Of a stretch of 64,000 bases of DNA, positions 44,697 through 53,885 are shown piece by piece. Origin of the DNA: an uncultured Prevotellaceae bacterium (GTDB lineage Bacteria > Bacteroidota > Bacteroidia > Bacteroidales > Bacteroidaceae); the NCBI GenBank assembly GCA_900316285.1, contig ONCG01000007.1, positions 168,296 through 232,295 of the forward strand, in the 5' to 3' direction. The notes beneath the pieces were generated by a model. The model had not been told where the DNA came from. It made no database searches and worked only from the letters and a program-made list of their open reading frames with translations. Made by a program: the position numbers and the translations under genes. The first letter of the stretch is position 1. Each line of letters begins with the position of its first letter.

Positions 44697-45422
44697 TTAG
44701 TTCTCATCGGGTAAGAGGTTGTCGATGTCGAGGATGTGCAGTTCAAGGGCGCGTACTACGAGGCGCGTTGCATTGATTCCATAGCGTCCGCCTGCATCGG
44801 GGAACAGCTTCTGCACGAGTTCGTTCTGTCGTTTCTCAAGGCTCTTCACGCCAAAGGGCATACCCCGCAGGTTTGTGATCTGCTCCTTGGTGTAGCCCAA
44901 TGCGAGATGGCGAAGGAAACGCTCGTCATACTCGTCGATTTCATAGTCGATGAGGGCTTCCTGCCTGAGCAATTGCGAACCCACGCTACGCTTAAAGCGC
45001 TCTACAATCTTGGCAAGAATAGGCTCGTTAAAGACCATGCGCTTGCCGTCCATGACACTCGACACATCGCCGCGTGTGAGCAGTTCGCCACTCTTCAGGA
45101 TGATACCGTCGCATCCGGCATCGAGCACGTCGACCCATAGTTTCTCATTAAGAATTTCGCCTGTGAAGATAAGCACTTTCACATTCGGATAGGCCTCTTT
45201 GGTATGACGGCAGATCTCCACTCCGATGGTCGTAGATCCTCCCAATCCCAAGTCGAGCAGCACCAGGTCTGGCAACTGTTGCTTGATGAGTCGCCAGTAG
45301 GCGGGTTCGTTCTCTGCTGTTCCGATGATCTCGGCCTCAGGGATATCGTTACGGAAAATGCCCACGGTACCTTTTAGCTCGAGGGGCACATCCTCTACAA
45401 TGATGACTTTAAATGGTTCCAT
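44697..45422 (-). CDS. Response regulator (receiver plus LuxR-like HTH)
   Basis: 241 residues. Receiver domain 1-130: acidic EDV near the start, phospho-acceptor Asp in LVLLDLGLGG (near 57), Thr in LIFTGE and Lys in ILKSGE. C-terminal region (170-235) YDERFLRHLALGYTKEQITNLRGMPFGVKSLEKRQNELVQKLF has the layout of a LuxR-type DNA-binding helix-turn-helix. Start overlaps the 3' end of the sensor kinase gene by 28 nt, so the two are translationally linked and probably partners. Confidence 0.85.
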   Translation of the reverse strand: MEPFKVIIVEDVPLELKGTVGIFRNDIPEAEIIGTAENEPAYWRLIKQQLPDLVLLDLGLGGSTTIGVEICRHTKEAYPNVKVLIFTGEILNEKLWVDVLDAGCDGIILKSGELLTRGDVSSVMDGKRMVFNEPILAKIVERFKRSVGSQLLRQEALIDYEIDEYDERFLRHLALGYTKEQITNLRGMPFGVKSLEKRQNELVQKLFPDAGGRYGINATRLVVRALELHILDIDNLLPDEN

Positions 45423-48400
45423 ATCTGTTTGGTTAATGTGATTTCAATTGTTGGGTGACCGCCTTCCGCCCCTCCTCCGTCAGCAACGGGATGGGTGACG
45501 GCCTGTATGCCACACCCTCGAGCGCTGGCAGCCTCGCCGAAGTCGCGCATGATTTGCCGGCAAAGGAGGAAGTCGACATTCTGCGTGAAGGGTGTAAAGA
45601 GCTTGGCTGTTTGCTCGGCTGTCAGCGAAAGTTTGGTGAGCGGAATGCTTAGCTTCAGGTAGTTGGGGTCGTTCTGCTTCGTGCTGACTTCAGTCTGCTC
45701 ACCGCCAAATCGCTTCAAGATGTTGAGCAGATACTCGAAGAGGTCGCTGTCGAGGCGCACAAAGCCCTCTGCAGCACGCGTGGCCTGCATGGTGAGGAGC
45801 GTGTAGATGTCCTTGTAGTAGGCAGTTACCTCGGCAAGTGCAGAGAGATGTTCATCGGAGCCGTCGGCAAGCTGACGAATGCGCGAGGGGAAATACATCG
45901 TCTCGTGCTTCAGCGTAGAGAGACAGTTGTCGAGCACGTTGTTACTAATGTGCAGGCGATCGTTCTCGAAGGCTACTCGGCGTAGCTCATCACGTGCCAA
46001 GTCGAGTGTGGTGTGCTGGTCGTTCTCCATAGCAATGGCCGACTCCAGCGCTTCGCAGATCTGACTCACGACTGCATTCAGCGGTTCGTGTTCAGAGTTT
46101 TCAATCTTTGCCTTTCCATTCCACAGTTCGCGAATCTGCTTGAGTTTCTCTTCTGCCGACACCCCACTCAGCAGCACTTTGTTGATGCCATTGATGCGTT
46201 CAACACTATAGCGATAGCTGAGCATGTGGCGATAATAGAGCATATAATAAGCAGGGAAGATGCTGAGCAGCAAGAGGACAAGAAGGATGATAGCCACGTT
46301 CTTGTTGGTCTCCGACTTCTGCATCACCTGACAATAGCTGGCAATGGACTTATCGGCCGACAACTCACGGAAGAGCTGCGTATACACCTTATTATTATAT
46401 TGGTAGAGATTCCACTTGTGAAGGGCCAGCGCAGCCACAGCCGACTCGTTGCGCACGCTTTGGATGACATCGTAGTTCATGGGTAGGCTGTCTCGATACC
46501 ATTGCAGCTCGGCAGGCAGCTCGGCATGGTCGGCATAGTCAACCATCAAGGCTGTCCCTTGTGGACGAAGCGAGTGATAAAAATCGTTGAGACATTGGCG
46601 ACAACTGTCGGCGTAAAGGAGCGTTTCAGCATAGCGGCCGTGTATGTTGCAGCTATAAGCGCTGTCGGCATACTGTCCTGCCTTCAGCATCGAGGGAGCA
46701 TTTGTCTGGCCAATAGCAACACTCATGGAGAGTAGCAGCAGGAGCGTTGTGATGGCACGTCCCAACGGCAGGCGGAAGAAGAAGCGGCTGCCACGTCCCG
46801 GCTCGCTTTCCACACCGATGTCGCAAACGCTGAATATCTTGCTGAGCTTGCGATATTTCTCAATAATACCCTTGCAGTTGCGCAGGCCAAATCCATGAGA
46901 GGGCTGCGCCGTAGGCTCCGTCGGATATACGGGTGGCTCCATGGAGTCGTTAGTCAAAGGAACGGCTCCAATATGTTGCGCTTGCGGCTTGAACACCGTT
47001 GCCTGCTGTTCTGGCGTGAGTCCAATGCCCGTATCGCGAATGGAGACTTCCACATAGCTATCAGTAGACGTGGCTCCAATGGTGACGCTTCCACCCTCGG
47101 GGGTGAACTTTCGAGCGTTGTCGGCAATGGTGTTAATCATGAAGAGTGTGAGCGTCTTATCGGCCTTCACCACGCTCTTTGTGTCGTCGACGATGAGGTC
47201 AATGCCCTTCATGCGGAATCCCATGCGGCCTCGCTTCACAATGTCGAAGAGTTCCTGCAGCGGGAAGCTCTCCACGCGCAGGCTCACCTCGCCTTGCCGC
47301 ATCTGTATCCACTTGGTGAGCACATCGTTATAATCGTTGATGCGATCAGTGAGTTCAGCCACATAGGCATATCTCTCAGCACGTTGCTGTTGTGTGTCGC
47401 TACGGCCGTTCTGACGCACAAGACGATTCACTTCGCTAGCGATGCGGTCGACGAAAGGCATGATGCTATTGGCCAACGACACCTTGGCACGCTGTTCCAG
47501 ATTGCGCTCTTTGTTCTGCAAAAGTTGCTGACGCATGAGACACGTCTGCTCGCTGAGCTCTTCGTGTTGCTCCTCGAGCATCTTCGTGCGCTCCAATGTC
47601 TTCTGTTTCCATTCCTCGAGCGGTTCGAGCAGAGAGACAATGGAGAAGTCGCGGTCTTTACGGCGGCGCATGCGATGGAAGATGAACAGCAGGAAGATGA
47701 GCAAACCTATCATGAGCACCACGGCCAAGAGCATGAGGTTGAGCATGCGGGCAGAGTTTTGCAGCTGGTCGTAGCGGGCTTCGAGCTGACGGTCCTGACG
47801 CGTCTGCTCCTGCATGTCAAGGAAGAGGTTGCGGTTGTAGTCGCTGCGCGGCTTATCGTCGATGGCCGAATAGACCAAGCTGAGCTGTTCGCGGATGCTG
47901 GCCACAAGGTCGGGTGCCTGGTTGATGGCGGTGTCTTTCTCCAGCGCATTGAGTAGGCAGATCTCAGCCGACTGGTAGTCGCTGATGCCCCAGAAGCACT
48001 CTGCAAGCGTACGATAGGCACCTGCCGTCTGATAGACATCGCCATATTTCGTGAAGATTTCGAGGGCCTGCTGTGCCAGATAGCCTGCCAGCAGCGTGTC
48101 GGGCATGTTCACGGGGTTGACGAGTGCGAGTGCCGGTGCGTTGTTGGCCATAAACCAGTTCATGAACTGTATGTTCTCCAGATGCTCGCCCATGCCCTGC
48201 AAGGCCTGAGCCTCGAAGAACGGATAGCCATGGGCCACTGCCAGCTGATAACACCTGACGAGATAGGAGAACTCCACATCGGCAATAGCCTCAGTGGTCT
48301 CCTCCTCAACTATGCCACCAGCGCCAATGTTGTAGAGGTAGTTCAGCAGTTGTGCGGTGTCGGCTTCGAGGTCGTCGTTGGGATTGATATGCTCAATGGC

Positions 48401-48919
48401 ATCCACTGACTCCTCGGTAAGTCCCACATAATAGAAATAGGTGGACTCTACGATGTGGAACTCGCTTTCAGCATAGATGACGCGCCGGCGCTGGTGGTCG
48501 TTGAGTCGCGAGAGTTCTTCCTTGATACGGTTTAGACGTCGCTGGGCACGCTCGCGATAGTCGTAGAAGAGTTTGTTCTTCGACTCGCGTTGGCACAGGC
48601 GCATGCGCTGCACATCGGCCACGAGCAACTCAATCTGATTGTTGGTATCGATGCTGTCGAGCAACTCATAGGCCCGCGCATACTCCATCTTGGCAATGCT
48701 GTAGAAGGCCAGGTTGTTGAGAGCCTCGGCCCTACCGGCATCGTAGTCGCCAGCCAAGCTCAATGCCTGCTCTGCATAGACACGCGTGGAATCAAGTGAG
48801 CGGTAGTGGAAGTCATATGACCGCTCGTTCAGCTCGTCGACCACACGCAGAGCGGGGTTGCTACAAGCTGAAAAAACAAAAATGCCCAATGCGGAGAGCA
48901 TCCACATTGAGCACTTCAT
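45395..48919 (-). CDS. Large sensor kinase with split kinase features (DUF5112/DUF5113-like)
   Basis: 1174 residues from the ATG at 48919, preferred because MKCSMWMLSALGIFVFSAC is a lipoprotein-like signal and the start clears the eda stop; an upstream ATG at 48949 would add ten residues. Order: periplasmic TPR-like region (20-390), helix 395-415, coiled coil, ATPase domain with N box IADNARKF (598-605), G1 DTGIG (629-633) and G2 GFGLRN (676-681), a second hydrophobic segment (723-737), a helical region, helix 876-897, and a second DHp-like segment with LKHETMYFPSRI (His1005). The first DHp-like helix has Asn where His would be (SLANSIMPFV). The last ATPase-like region lacks clear G boxes. 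Confidence 0.8.
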   Translation of the reverse strand: MKCSMWMLSALGIFVFSACSNPALRVVDELNERSYDFHYRSLDSTRVYAEQALSLAGDYDAGRAEALNNLAFYSIAKMEYARAYELLDSIDTNNQIELLVADVQRMRLCQRESKNKLFYDYRERAQRRLNRIKEELSRLNDHQRRRVIYAESEFHIVESTYFYYVGLTEESVDAIEHINPNDDLEADTAQLLNYLYNIGAGGIVEEETTEAIADVEFSYLVRCYQLAVAHGYPFFEAQALQGMGEHLENIQFMNWFMANNAPALALVNPVNMPDTLLAGYLAQQALEIFTKYGDVYQTAGAYRTLAECFWGISDYQSAEICLLNALEKDTAINQAPDLVASIREQLSLVYSAIDDKPRSDYNRNLFLDMQEQTRQDRQLEARYDQLQNSARMLNLMLLAVVLMIGLLIFLLFIFHRMRRRKDRDFSIVSLLEPLEEWKQKTLERTKMLEEQHEELSEQTCLMRQQLLQNKERNLEQRAKVSLANSIMPFVDRIASEVNRLVRQNGRSDTQQQRAERYAYVAELTDRINDYNDVLTKWIQMRQGEVSLRVESFPLQELFDIVKRGRMGFRMKGIDLIVDDTKSVVKADKTLTLFMINTIADNARKFTPEGGSVTIGATSTDSYVEVSIRDTGIGLTPEQQATVFKPQAQHIGAVPLTNDSMEPPVYPTEPTAQPSHGFGLRNCKGIIEKYRKLSKIFSVCDIGVESEPGRGSRFFFRLPLGRAITTLLLLLSMSVAIGQTNAPSMLKAGQYADSAYSCNIHGRYAETLLYADSCRQCLNDFYHSLRPQGTALMVDYADHAELPAELQWYRDSLPMNYDVIQSVRNESAVAALALHKWNLYQYNNKVYTQLFRELSADKSIASYCQVMQKSETNKNVAIILLVLLLLSIFPAYYMLYYRHMLSYRYSVERINGINKVLLSGVSAEEKLKQIRELWNGKAKIENSEHEPLNAVVSQICEALESAIAMENDQHTTLDLARDELRRVAFENDRLHISNNVLDNCLSTLKHETMYFPSRIRQLADGSDEHLSALAEVTAYYKDIYTLLTMQATRAAEGFVRLDSDLFEYLLNILKRFGGEQTEVSTKQNDPNYLKLSIPLTKLSLTAEQTAKLFTPFTQNVDFLLCRQIMRDFGEAASARGCGIQAVTHPVADGGGAEGGHPTIEITLTKQIWNHLKSSL

Positions 48920-48929
48920 AAGGCTATAT

Positions 48930-49598
48930 TTACGAACGAGCCTTTGCAACGTATCCTAATGCTTCACGACACTTGTCGGTGACATACTGCCAGTCGCCGG
49001 CCTGCACCTTCTCCTTCGGGAAGAGCTTCGAGCCCATGCCTACGCAATAGACACCTGCCTTGAACCACTTCGTGAGGTTCTCCTCGTCGGGCGACACACC
49101 ACCCGTCACCATGATCTTCGACCAAGGCATCGGAGCCTTCAGACCCTTGATCATGTTGGGACCTACAACGTCGCCAGGGAACACCTTCGTGAGGTCGCAA
49201 CCCAACTCCTGGGCCTTGCCAATCTCGCTGACGGTCATGCAGCCAGGGCAATAGGGCACGAGGCGGCGATTGCAGACGGGAGCAATGTCGGGGTTGAAGA
49301 GCGGACCCACCACGAAGTTGGCGCCCAGCTGAATGTAGAGGGCTGCCGTGGGTGCATCGACAACAGAGCCGATGCCCAATGCCAGTTCTGGGCATTCCTT
49401 GTCGGCCCACTTCACGAGTTCGCCGAACACCTCCTGTGCAAAGTCACCACGATTGGTGAACTCGAAGGCACGCACGCCACCTTCATAGCAGGCTTTCACT
49501 ACGTTTTTACAAGTCTCAAGATCTTTGTGGTAGAACACGGGCACCATGCCTGTTTCACCAATTTTCGCCATGACGGCGAGTTTATCGAATTTTGCCAT
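48930..49598 (-). CDS. eda: 2-keto-3-deoxy-6-phosphogluconate aldolase
   Basis: 222 residues, class I aldolase cleaving KDPG to pyruvate and glyceraldehyde 3-phosphate. Catalytic Glu46 in FEFTNRGD and Schiff-base Lys138 in [41 protein letters not shown] and [12 protein letters not shown] are family blocks. Downstream of kdgK on the same strand, completing the step after KDG phosphorylation. Confidence 0.93.
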   Translation of the reverse strand: MAKFDKLAVMAKIGETGMVPVFYHKDLETCKNVVKACYEGGVRAFEFTNRGDFAQEVFGELVKWADKECPELALGIGSVVDAPTAALYIQLGANFVVGPLFNPDIAPVCNRRLVPYCPGCMTVSEIGKAQELGCDLTKVFPGDVVGPNMIKGLKAPMPWSKIMVTGGVSPDEENLTKWFKAGVYCVGMGSKLFPKEKVQAGDWQYVTDKCREALGYVAKARS

Positions 49599-49694
49599 TG
49601 ATGCGATTTACAATTAAAAAAAATGACGGTTTAACAATCATAACGATGTGACGTTGTAAGGAGATGACGCGGCAACGTCCTCATGACATTACTC

Positions 49695-49835
49695 CTACGC
49701 CTTGATTTCTCGCCTCATGTAGAGCGTGCCGCTGTCGACAGCCACAAGCTCCCATCCCTCATAGCCCAGTTCGTTAAGCTTCTTCTCAGTGTTCATAAGC
49801 GAAACGAACACCTTGTATTCATAATGTTTGTTCAT
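49695..49835 (-). CDS. 46-residue DUF4177-like protein
   Basis: MNKHYEYKVFVSLMNTEKKL then NELGYEGWELVAVDSGTLYM and RREIKA. The pattern YEYKV...LNELG-EGWELVAV...(F/Y)xRR is the whole DUF4177 fold, a small domain of unknown function. It starts 12 nt after the kdgK stop and lies upstream of eda, in the same direction, so it is probably part of the operon. Too short for most automatic callers. Confidence 0.78.
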   Translation of the reverse strand: MNKHYEYKVFVSLMNTEKKLNELGYEGWELVAVDSGTLYMRREIKA

Positions 49836-49847
49836 TGCTACAAGGTA

Positions 49848-50870
49848 TTAGCGTTGAACACGTCCGTTGGCATTACCACCAGCCAGGCTCTCTACTTCAG
49901 CTGCAGACACCAGGTTGAAGTCGCCGGGTATGGTGTGCTTCAGGGCGCTGGCAGCCACAGCAAACTCAAGGGCCTCGCCCTGAGTGGCCTTCGTCAGCAA
50001 GCCATGAATCAGTCCGCCTGAGAACGAGTCACCACCGCCCACACGGTCGATGATGGGATTGATTTCGTAGCGCTTCGACTGGTAGAACTCCTTGCCGTCG
50101 AAGATCAGAGCCTTCCAACCATTATAGCTGGCCGAGAACGACTCGCGCAGCGTGGAAACCACATACTTGAAGCCGAACTCCTCGCGCATCTGACGGAAGA
50201 TGCCCTCATAGCCGCTGGCATCAGTCTGACCACCTTCTACGTCGGCATCGGGCTTGAAGCCAAGGCAGAGCTCAGCGTCTTCCTCATTGCCAATGCACAC
50301 ATCAACATACTTCATAAGCGGGCGCATCACGCTGATGGCCTTCTCGCTGGTCCAGAGTTTCTTACGGAAGTTCAGGTCTACCGACACCGTCACACCATGG
50401 CGCTTGGCAGCCTCGCAGGCAAGGCGTGTGAGCTCAGCAGCACGGTCGCTGATGGCAGGTGTGATGCCACTCCAGTGGAACCACTGTGCACCCTCCATGA
50501 TGGCATCGAAATCGAAGTCCTCAGGCAGAGCCTCTGCGATGCTGCTGTGAGCACGGTCGTAGATGACCTTCGAAGGACGCATCGAGGCACCAGTCTCAGC
50601 ATAGTAAAGGCCTACGCGGTCGCCACCACGTGCCACAAAGTCGGTGTTCACACCATAGCGGCGCAGGGCATTCACAGCAATCTGGCCGATCTCGTGCTTG
50701 GGCAGCTTGCTCACGAAGTAGGCGTCGTGGCCATAGTTGGCCAGGCTGACAGCCACATTGGCCTCACCACCACCGGGGATGATGCGGAATGACTCACTCT
50801 GAATGAAACGGTCGTTGCCTTGTGGGGACAGGCGAAGCATGATCTCGCCTAATGTAACGATTTTTGCCAT
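49848..50870 (-). CDS. kdgK: 2-keto-3-deoxygluconate kinase (PfkB family)
   Basis: 340 residues. Ribokinase-fold sugar kinase: GGGEANVAVSLANYG near 33-47, DLNFRKKLW near 165 (DxNxR of KDG kinases), and the anion-hole/catalytic GGGDSFSGG with Asp281. Phosphorylates KDG from hexuronate breakdown. Pairing with eda makes the KDG assignment strong compared with other PfkB kinases. Confidence 0.9.
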   Translation of the reverse strand: MAKIVTLGEIMLRLSPQGNDRFIQSESFRIIPGGGEANVAVSLANYGHDAYFVSKLPKHEIGQIAVNALRRYGVNTDFVARGGDRVGLYYAETGASMRPSKVIYDRAHSSIAEALPEDFDFDAIMEGAQWFHWSGITPAISDRAAELTRLACEAAKRHGVTVSVDLNFRKKLWTSEKAISVMRPLMKYVDVCIGNEEDAELCLGFKPDADVEGGQTDASGYEGIFRQMREEFGFKYVVSTLRESFSASYNGWKALIFDGKEFYQSKRYEINPIIDRVGGGDSFSGGLIHGLLTKATQGEALEFAVAASALKHTIPGDFNLVSAAEVESLAGGNANGRVQR

Positions 50871-50928
50871 AACAGTTGTACTTTTTAGAATATGTTTCTA
50901 TTGTTAATGATTTTTTTCTTTATCCGTG

Positions 50929-50959
50929 CAAAGATAGTAAATAAAACTCATTCCTGCAA
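50929..50959 (-). promoter_or_regulatory. kdgK operon promoter
   Basis: On the minus strand TTG (50957-50959) and TATCTTTGC (50929-50937), 19 nt apart, with a 58-nt leader to the kdgK ATG. Confidence 0.75.
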
Positions 50960-51003
50960 ATTTTCACGAGGGAAAATCAACGGCAACGCTCATAAAGCGG
51001 GCA

Positions 51004-51076
51004 GAAAAAGAGGTTGGTGCAGGATGCTACCAACCTCGAGGGACGATTTCGTAGAAAAATTCGAAATCTGAAAAAC
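51004..51076 (-). ncRNA. Candidate small RNA (or leader RNA) between kdgK and the pectinase gene
   Basis: A consensus promoter on the minus strand (51082-51113) would start a transcript near 51076. It would fold into hairpin 1 (GATTTCG/CGAAATC, 51045-51068) and hairpin 2 (GAGGTTGGT/ACCAACCTC, 51010-51037) followed by five T, a usable terminator. No open frame of note. Total about 73 nt. Alternatively it is an attenuated far-upstream leader of kdgK. No known RNA family recognised. Confidence 0.5.
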
Positions 51077-51081
51077 ACACC

Positions 51082-51113
51082 GCAAATATAGAACTTATTC
51101 TTGTAAATTGCAA
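51082..51113 (-). promoter_or_regulatory. Promoter of the candidate small RNA
   Basis: On the minus strand TTG at 51111-51113 and TATATTTGC at 51082-51090, 20 nt apart: as good a match to the Bacteroidetes consensus as any in the window. Confidence 0.65.
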
Positions 51114-51163
51114 ATTTTCTTTAAGAAAAGTGGTGATTTTAACATTATTCGCCCGAAAAACAC

Positions 51164-51172
51164 TAACTTTGT
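51164..51172 (+). promoter_or_regulatory. Weak -7 box for the GH28-GH105 gene
   Basis: TAACTTTGT (one mismatch), 69 nt upstream of the ATG at 51241; no clear -33 TTG. Confidence 0.4.
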
Positions 51173-51240
51173 AGGTGAAAACGACCTAAAATGTGATGTT
51201 TTCCTACGCTATTTGCTAACCCATAACGAACTACATAGAC

Positions 51241-53811
51241 ATGAAAAGAATTCTGACATTACTCTTTGCGGCGGTGGCCATGACCTTGGGCATCGCGGCA
51301 CAAGGATGGGACGACAGTGCCTATCGGAAGATTGAAAACAGCATCCACGAACCACAGTTTGCCAATCGCGACTTCAACATCACAAAATATGGCGCAAAGC
51401 TGAAAGCCACGCCTGCCAAGAACCAGGCAGCCATCAACAAGGCCATTGCTGCCTGTTCGAAAGCAGGTGGCGGACGCGTGGTGGTACCAGCAGGTACATG
51501 GACGACGGGTCCTATCACGCTGAAGAGCCACGTGAACCTCTATCTTGAAGAGGGTGCCACGCTGCTCTTTGCCTTCGACACGAAACTCTTCCCCATTGTG
51601 AAGACACGCTGGGAGGGCATGGACCTGATGAACTACCAGCCCTGCATCTATGCCTATGGCGAGAAGGACATCGCCATCACCGGCAAGGGAACCATCGACG
51701 GCAATGGCTCGAACGAAACGTGGTGGCCCATGTGCGGCAAGGACACCTATGGCTGGACGCCCGAAACCGTTGAGAGTCAGAAGATTGGACGCCCGTTGCT
51801 CTTCAAGTATGCCGAGGCCGGAACACCCATCGAGGAGCGCCAGTTCCAGGGGAAAGGTCTGCGCCCACAACTCATCAACCTCTACGAGTGCGAGAACATC
51901 CTGCTTGAGGGCGTCACGCTGCTGCGCTCACCGTTCTGGGTGGTGCACCCGCTGCTGTCGAAGAACATCGTCGTGCGCGGACTCACCATCATCAACGACG
52001 GCCCTAATGGTGACGGCTGCGATCCGGAGTCGTGTAAGGACGTGCTCATCGAGAACTGCCGCTTCCAGACGGGCGACGACTGCATCGCCATCAAGAGTGG
52101 ACGCAACGAGGATGGACGCCTCTGGAACATTCCCTCTGAGAACATCATCGTGCGCAACTGCACCATGGCCGACGGTCATGGCGGCGTGGTGATTGGCTCT
52201 GAGATATCGGGCGGCTGCCGCAACGTGTTCGTAGAGAACTGCGAGATGGACTCCCCCAACCTCGACCGTGTGCTGCGTCTGAAGACCAACACCTGCCGTG
52301 GCGGTGTGACGGAGAATATATATATGAGGAACGTGCGCGTGGGACAGTGCCGTGAGGCCGTGATGCGCATCAACCTGGAATATGAACCCAACGAACCCGC
52401 CAAGCGAGGCTTCATCCCAACGGTGAGAAACGTTTACATGGAGAACGTCACCTGCCAGAAGAGCAAGTACGGCATTCTCATCAATGGCTTGCAAGACCAC
52501 GACAACATCTACAACATCAACGTCAAGAACTGCCGCTTCGACAGCGTGCAGAGTGAGCCTGTGAGGCGCACAGGCAAGAGCCACGACCTGTACTTCGACA
52601 ACCTCTTCATCAATGGAGAACTCATCCTGCTGGAGCCGCCATTCGTACAGATGCAGAACGGCAAGCCCAAAATGGTTGACGGACTGCCCGTGCCCAGCTA
52701 TTCGCAATGGCTGACGTGGTCGGAAATGAAGCGCACACCAGAGCCCTACTTGCTCGATTTTGCAAAGAAACCCCGCTGGAGCTACGTCATGGGCATCGAG
52801 CAGGAAGCCATGCTCGACACCTATCTGGCCTACGGAAACGAGGAAATTCTGCAATATCTGCGCAAATATCCCGCTAAAATGATTGACCAGGAAGGCAATA
52901 TCACGGGCTATAAATACGAAGATTTCAACCTCGACAACGTTCGAACAGCCCGCTACATCTACCGTCTGAACAAACTCCAGCCGCAGGAAAACGTATGGAA
53001 AGCCCTCCGCACACTCTACCGACAACTGGAAAAACAGCCTCGAACAAAGGAAAAAGTTTGGTGGCACAAGGCCATCTATGCCAACCAGGTGTGGCTCGAC
53101 GGCATTTTCATGGGCCTGCCCTACTACACCTTAGCTGCCCCCGACATGGTGAAGGGCAAGAAGGTGAATAAGTATTACGACGATGCTGTTGACCAGATCA
53201 CGAAGACCGACCTGCGCACCTTCGACCCGAAGACAAACCTTTGGAAGCATGCCTGGGACGAGACGCACAAGATGTTCTGGGCCGACCCAACGACAGGTCA
53301 GAGCAAGCACACCTGGGGACGCGCTCTTGGATGGTATGTCATGGCCATGACGGAGGTTCTGGAGGCATTGCCAGAGGACTATGCACGCCGTCAGGAAGTC
53401 ATTAACTTGCTTCAGAAAGCCATGACGGAAGTTGTGAAGCATCAGGACAAAAAGACAGGAGTTTGGTATGATGTGCTCGATGTGAAGGATGAGCGTAACT
53501 ACTTGGAATCCAGCTGCTCAGCAATGTTCGCTTATGTATTACTGAAGGGTTCGCGCATGGGTTGGCTCGATGAAAGTTTTAAACAAGCAGGCGTCCGTGC
53601 TTTCAATGGAATCGTGAAGGAATTCGTCCGTGTGAATGCCGACAAAACCATCTCCCTCACCCGTTGCTGCGAGGTGTCTGGATTAGGTCCCGACAACAAC
53701 CGTCGCCGTGACGGCTCGTTCGAATACTACATCTCTGAACCCATCCGCGACAACGATGCCAAGGGTGTTGGTCCCTTCATCTGGGCAGCACTCGAAATGG
53801 AGAGGTTGTAA
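51241..53811 (+). CDS. GH28 polygalacturonase fused to GH105 unsaturated uronyl hydrolase
   Basis: 856 residues with signal peptide (MKRILTLLFAAVAMTLGIAA). Residues 40-470: right-handed beta-helix with GH28 catalytic motifs NGDGCDPE (equivalent of NTDG), TGDDCIAIKSG and GHGGVVIGSE, plus VLRLKT. Residues 500-856: (alpha/alpha)6 GH105 domain with WGRALGWY and VKWWHKAIY-like and YLESSCSAMFAYVLLKGSRMGW blocks. GH28 cuts homogalacturonan or rhamnogalacturonan; GH105 removes the 4,5-unsaturated uronic acid left by lyases. The fusion would let one periplasmic or surface protein do both. Upstream of a SusC/D locus and divergent from kdgK. Confidence 0.9.
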   Translation: MKRILTLLFAAVAMTLGIAAQGWDDSAYRKIENSIHEPQFANRDFNITKYGAKLKATPAKNQAAINKAIAACSKAGGGRVVVPAGTWTTGPITLKSHVNLYLEEGATLLFAFDTKLFPIVKTRWEGMDLMNYQPCIYAYGEKDIAITGKGTIDGNGSNETWWPMCGKDTYGWTPETVESQKIGRPLLFKYAEAGTPIEERQFQGKGLRPQLINLYECENILLEGVTLLRSPFWVVHPLLSKNIVVRGLTIINDGPNGDGCDPESCKDVLIENCRFQTGDDCIAIKSGRNEDGRLWNIPSENIIVRNCTMADGHGGVVIGSEISGGCRNVFVENCEMDSPNLDRVLRLKTNTCRGGVTENIYMRNVRVGQCREAVMRINLEYEPNEPAKRGFIPTVRNVYMENVTCQKSKYGILINGLQDHDNIYNINVKNCRFDSVQSEPVRRTGKSHDLYFDNLFINGELILLEPPFVQMQNGKPKMVDGLPVPSYSQWLTWSEMKRTPEPYLLDFAKKPRWSYVMGIEQEAMLDTYLAYGNEEILQYLRKYPAKMIDQEGNITGYKYEDFNLDNVRTARYIYRLNKLQPQENVWKALRTLYRQLEKQPRTKEKVWWHKAIYANQVWLDGIFMGLPYYTLAAPDMVKGKKVNKYYDDAVDQITKTDLRTFDPKTNLWKHAWDETHKMFWADPTTGQSKHTWGRALGWYVMAMTEVLEALPEDYARRQEVINLLQKAMTEVVKHQDKKTGVWYDVLDVKDERNYLESSCSAMFAYVLLKGSRMGWLDESFKQAGVRAFNGIVKEFVRVNADKTISLTRCCEVSGLGPDNNRRRDGSFEYYISEPIRDNDAKGVGPFIWAALEMERL

Positions 53812-53843
53812 GAGCCCCTATTCCCACTTTGGCATGTTAAGTT

Positions 53844-53881
53844 GTCTCCCGTTAACAGTTTTTTTGCGAGTTAGCGGGAGA
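53844..53881 (+). terminator. Stem-loop after the GH28-GH105 gene
   Basis: TCTCCCGTTAAC pairs with GTTAGCGGGAGA (one G-T); the T-run lies in the loop, not after the stem, and its 3' arm adjoins the -33 element of the next promoter. Function as terminator is uncertain. Confidence 0.5.
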
Positions 53882-53885
53882 TAAA

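Larger units (their letters stand above)
50871..51240. other. Divergent intergenic region kdgK / pectinase gene
   Basis: Contains the kdgK promoter (50929-50959, minus), a candidate small RNA with its own promoter and terminator (51004-51113, minus) and a weak promoter box for the pectinase gene (51164-51172, plus). No CDS seen. Confidence 0.7.

Noticed and set aside
49683-50021. Plus-strand frame overlapping the kdgK 3' end
   Set aside because: Opposite to the DUF4177 and kdgK genes, no domain signal.
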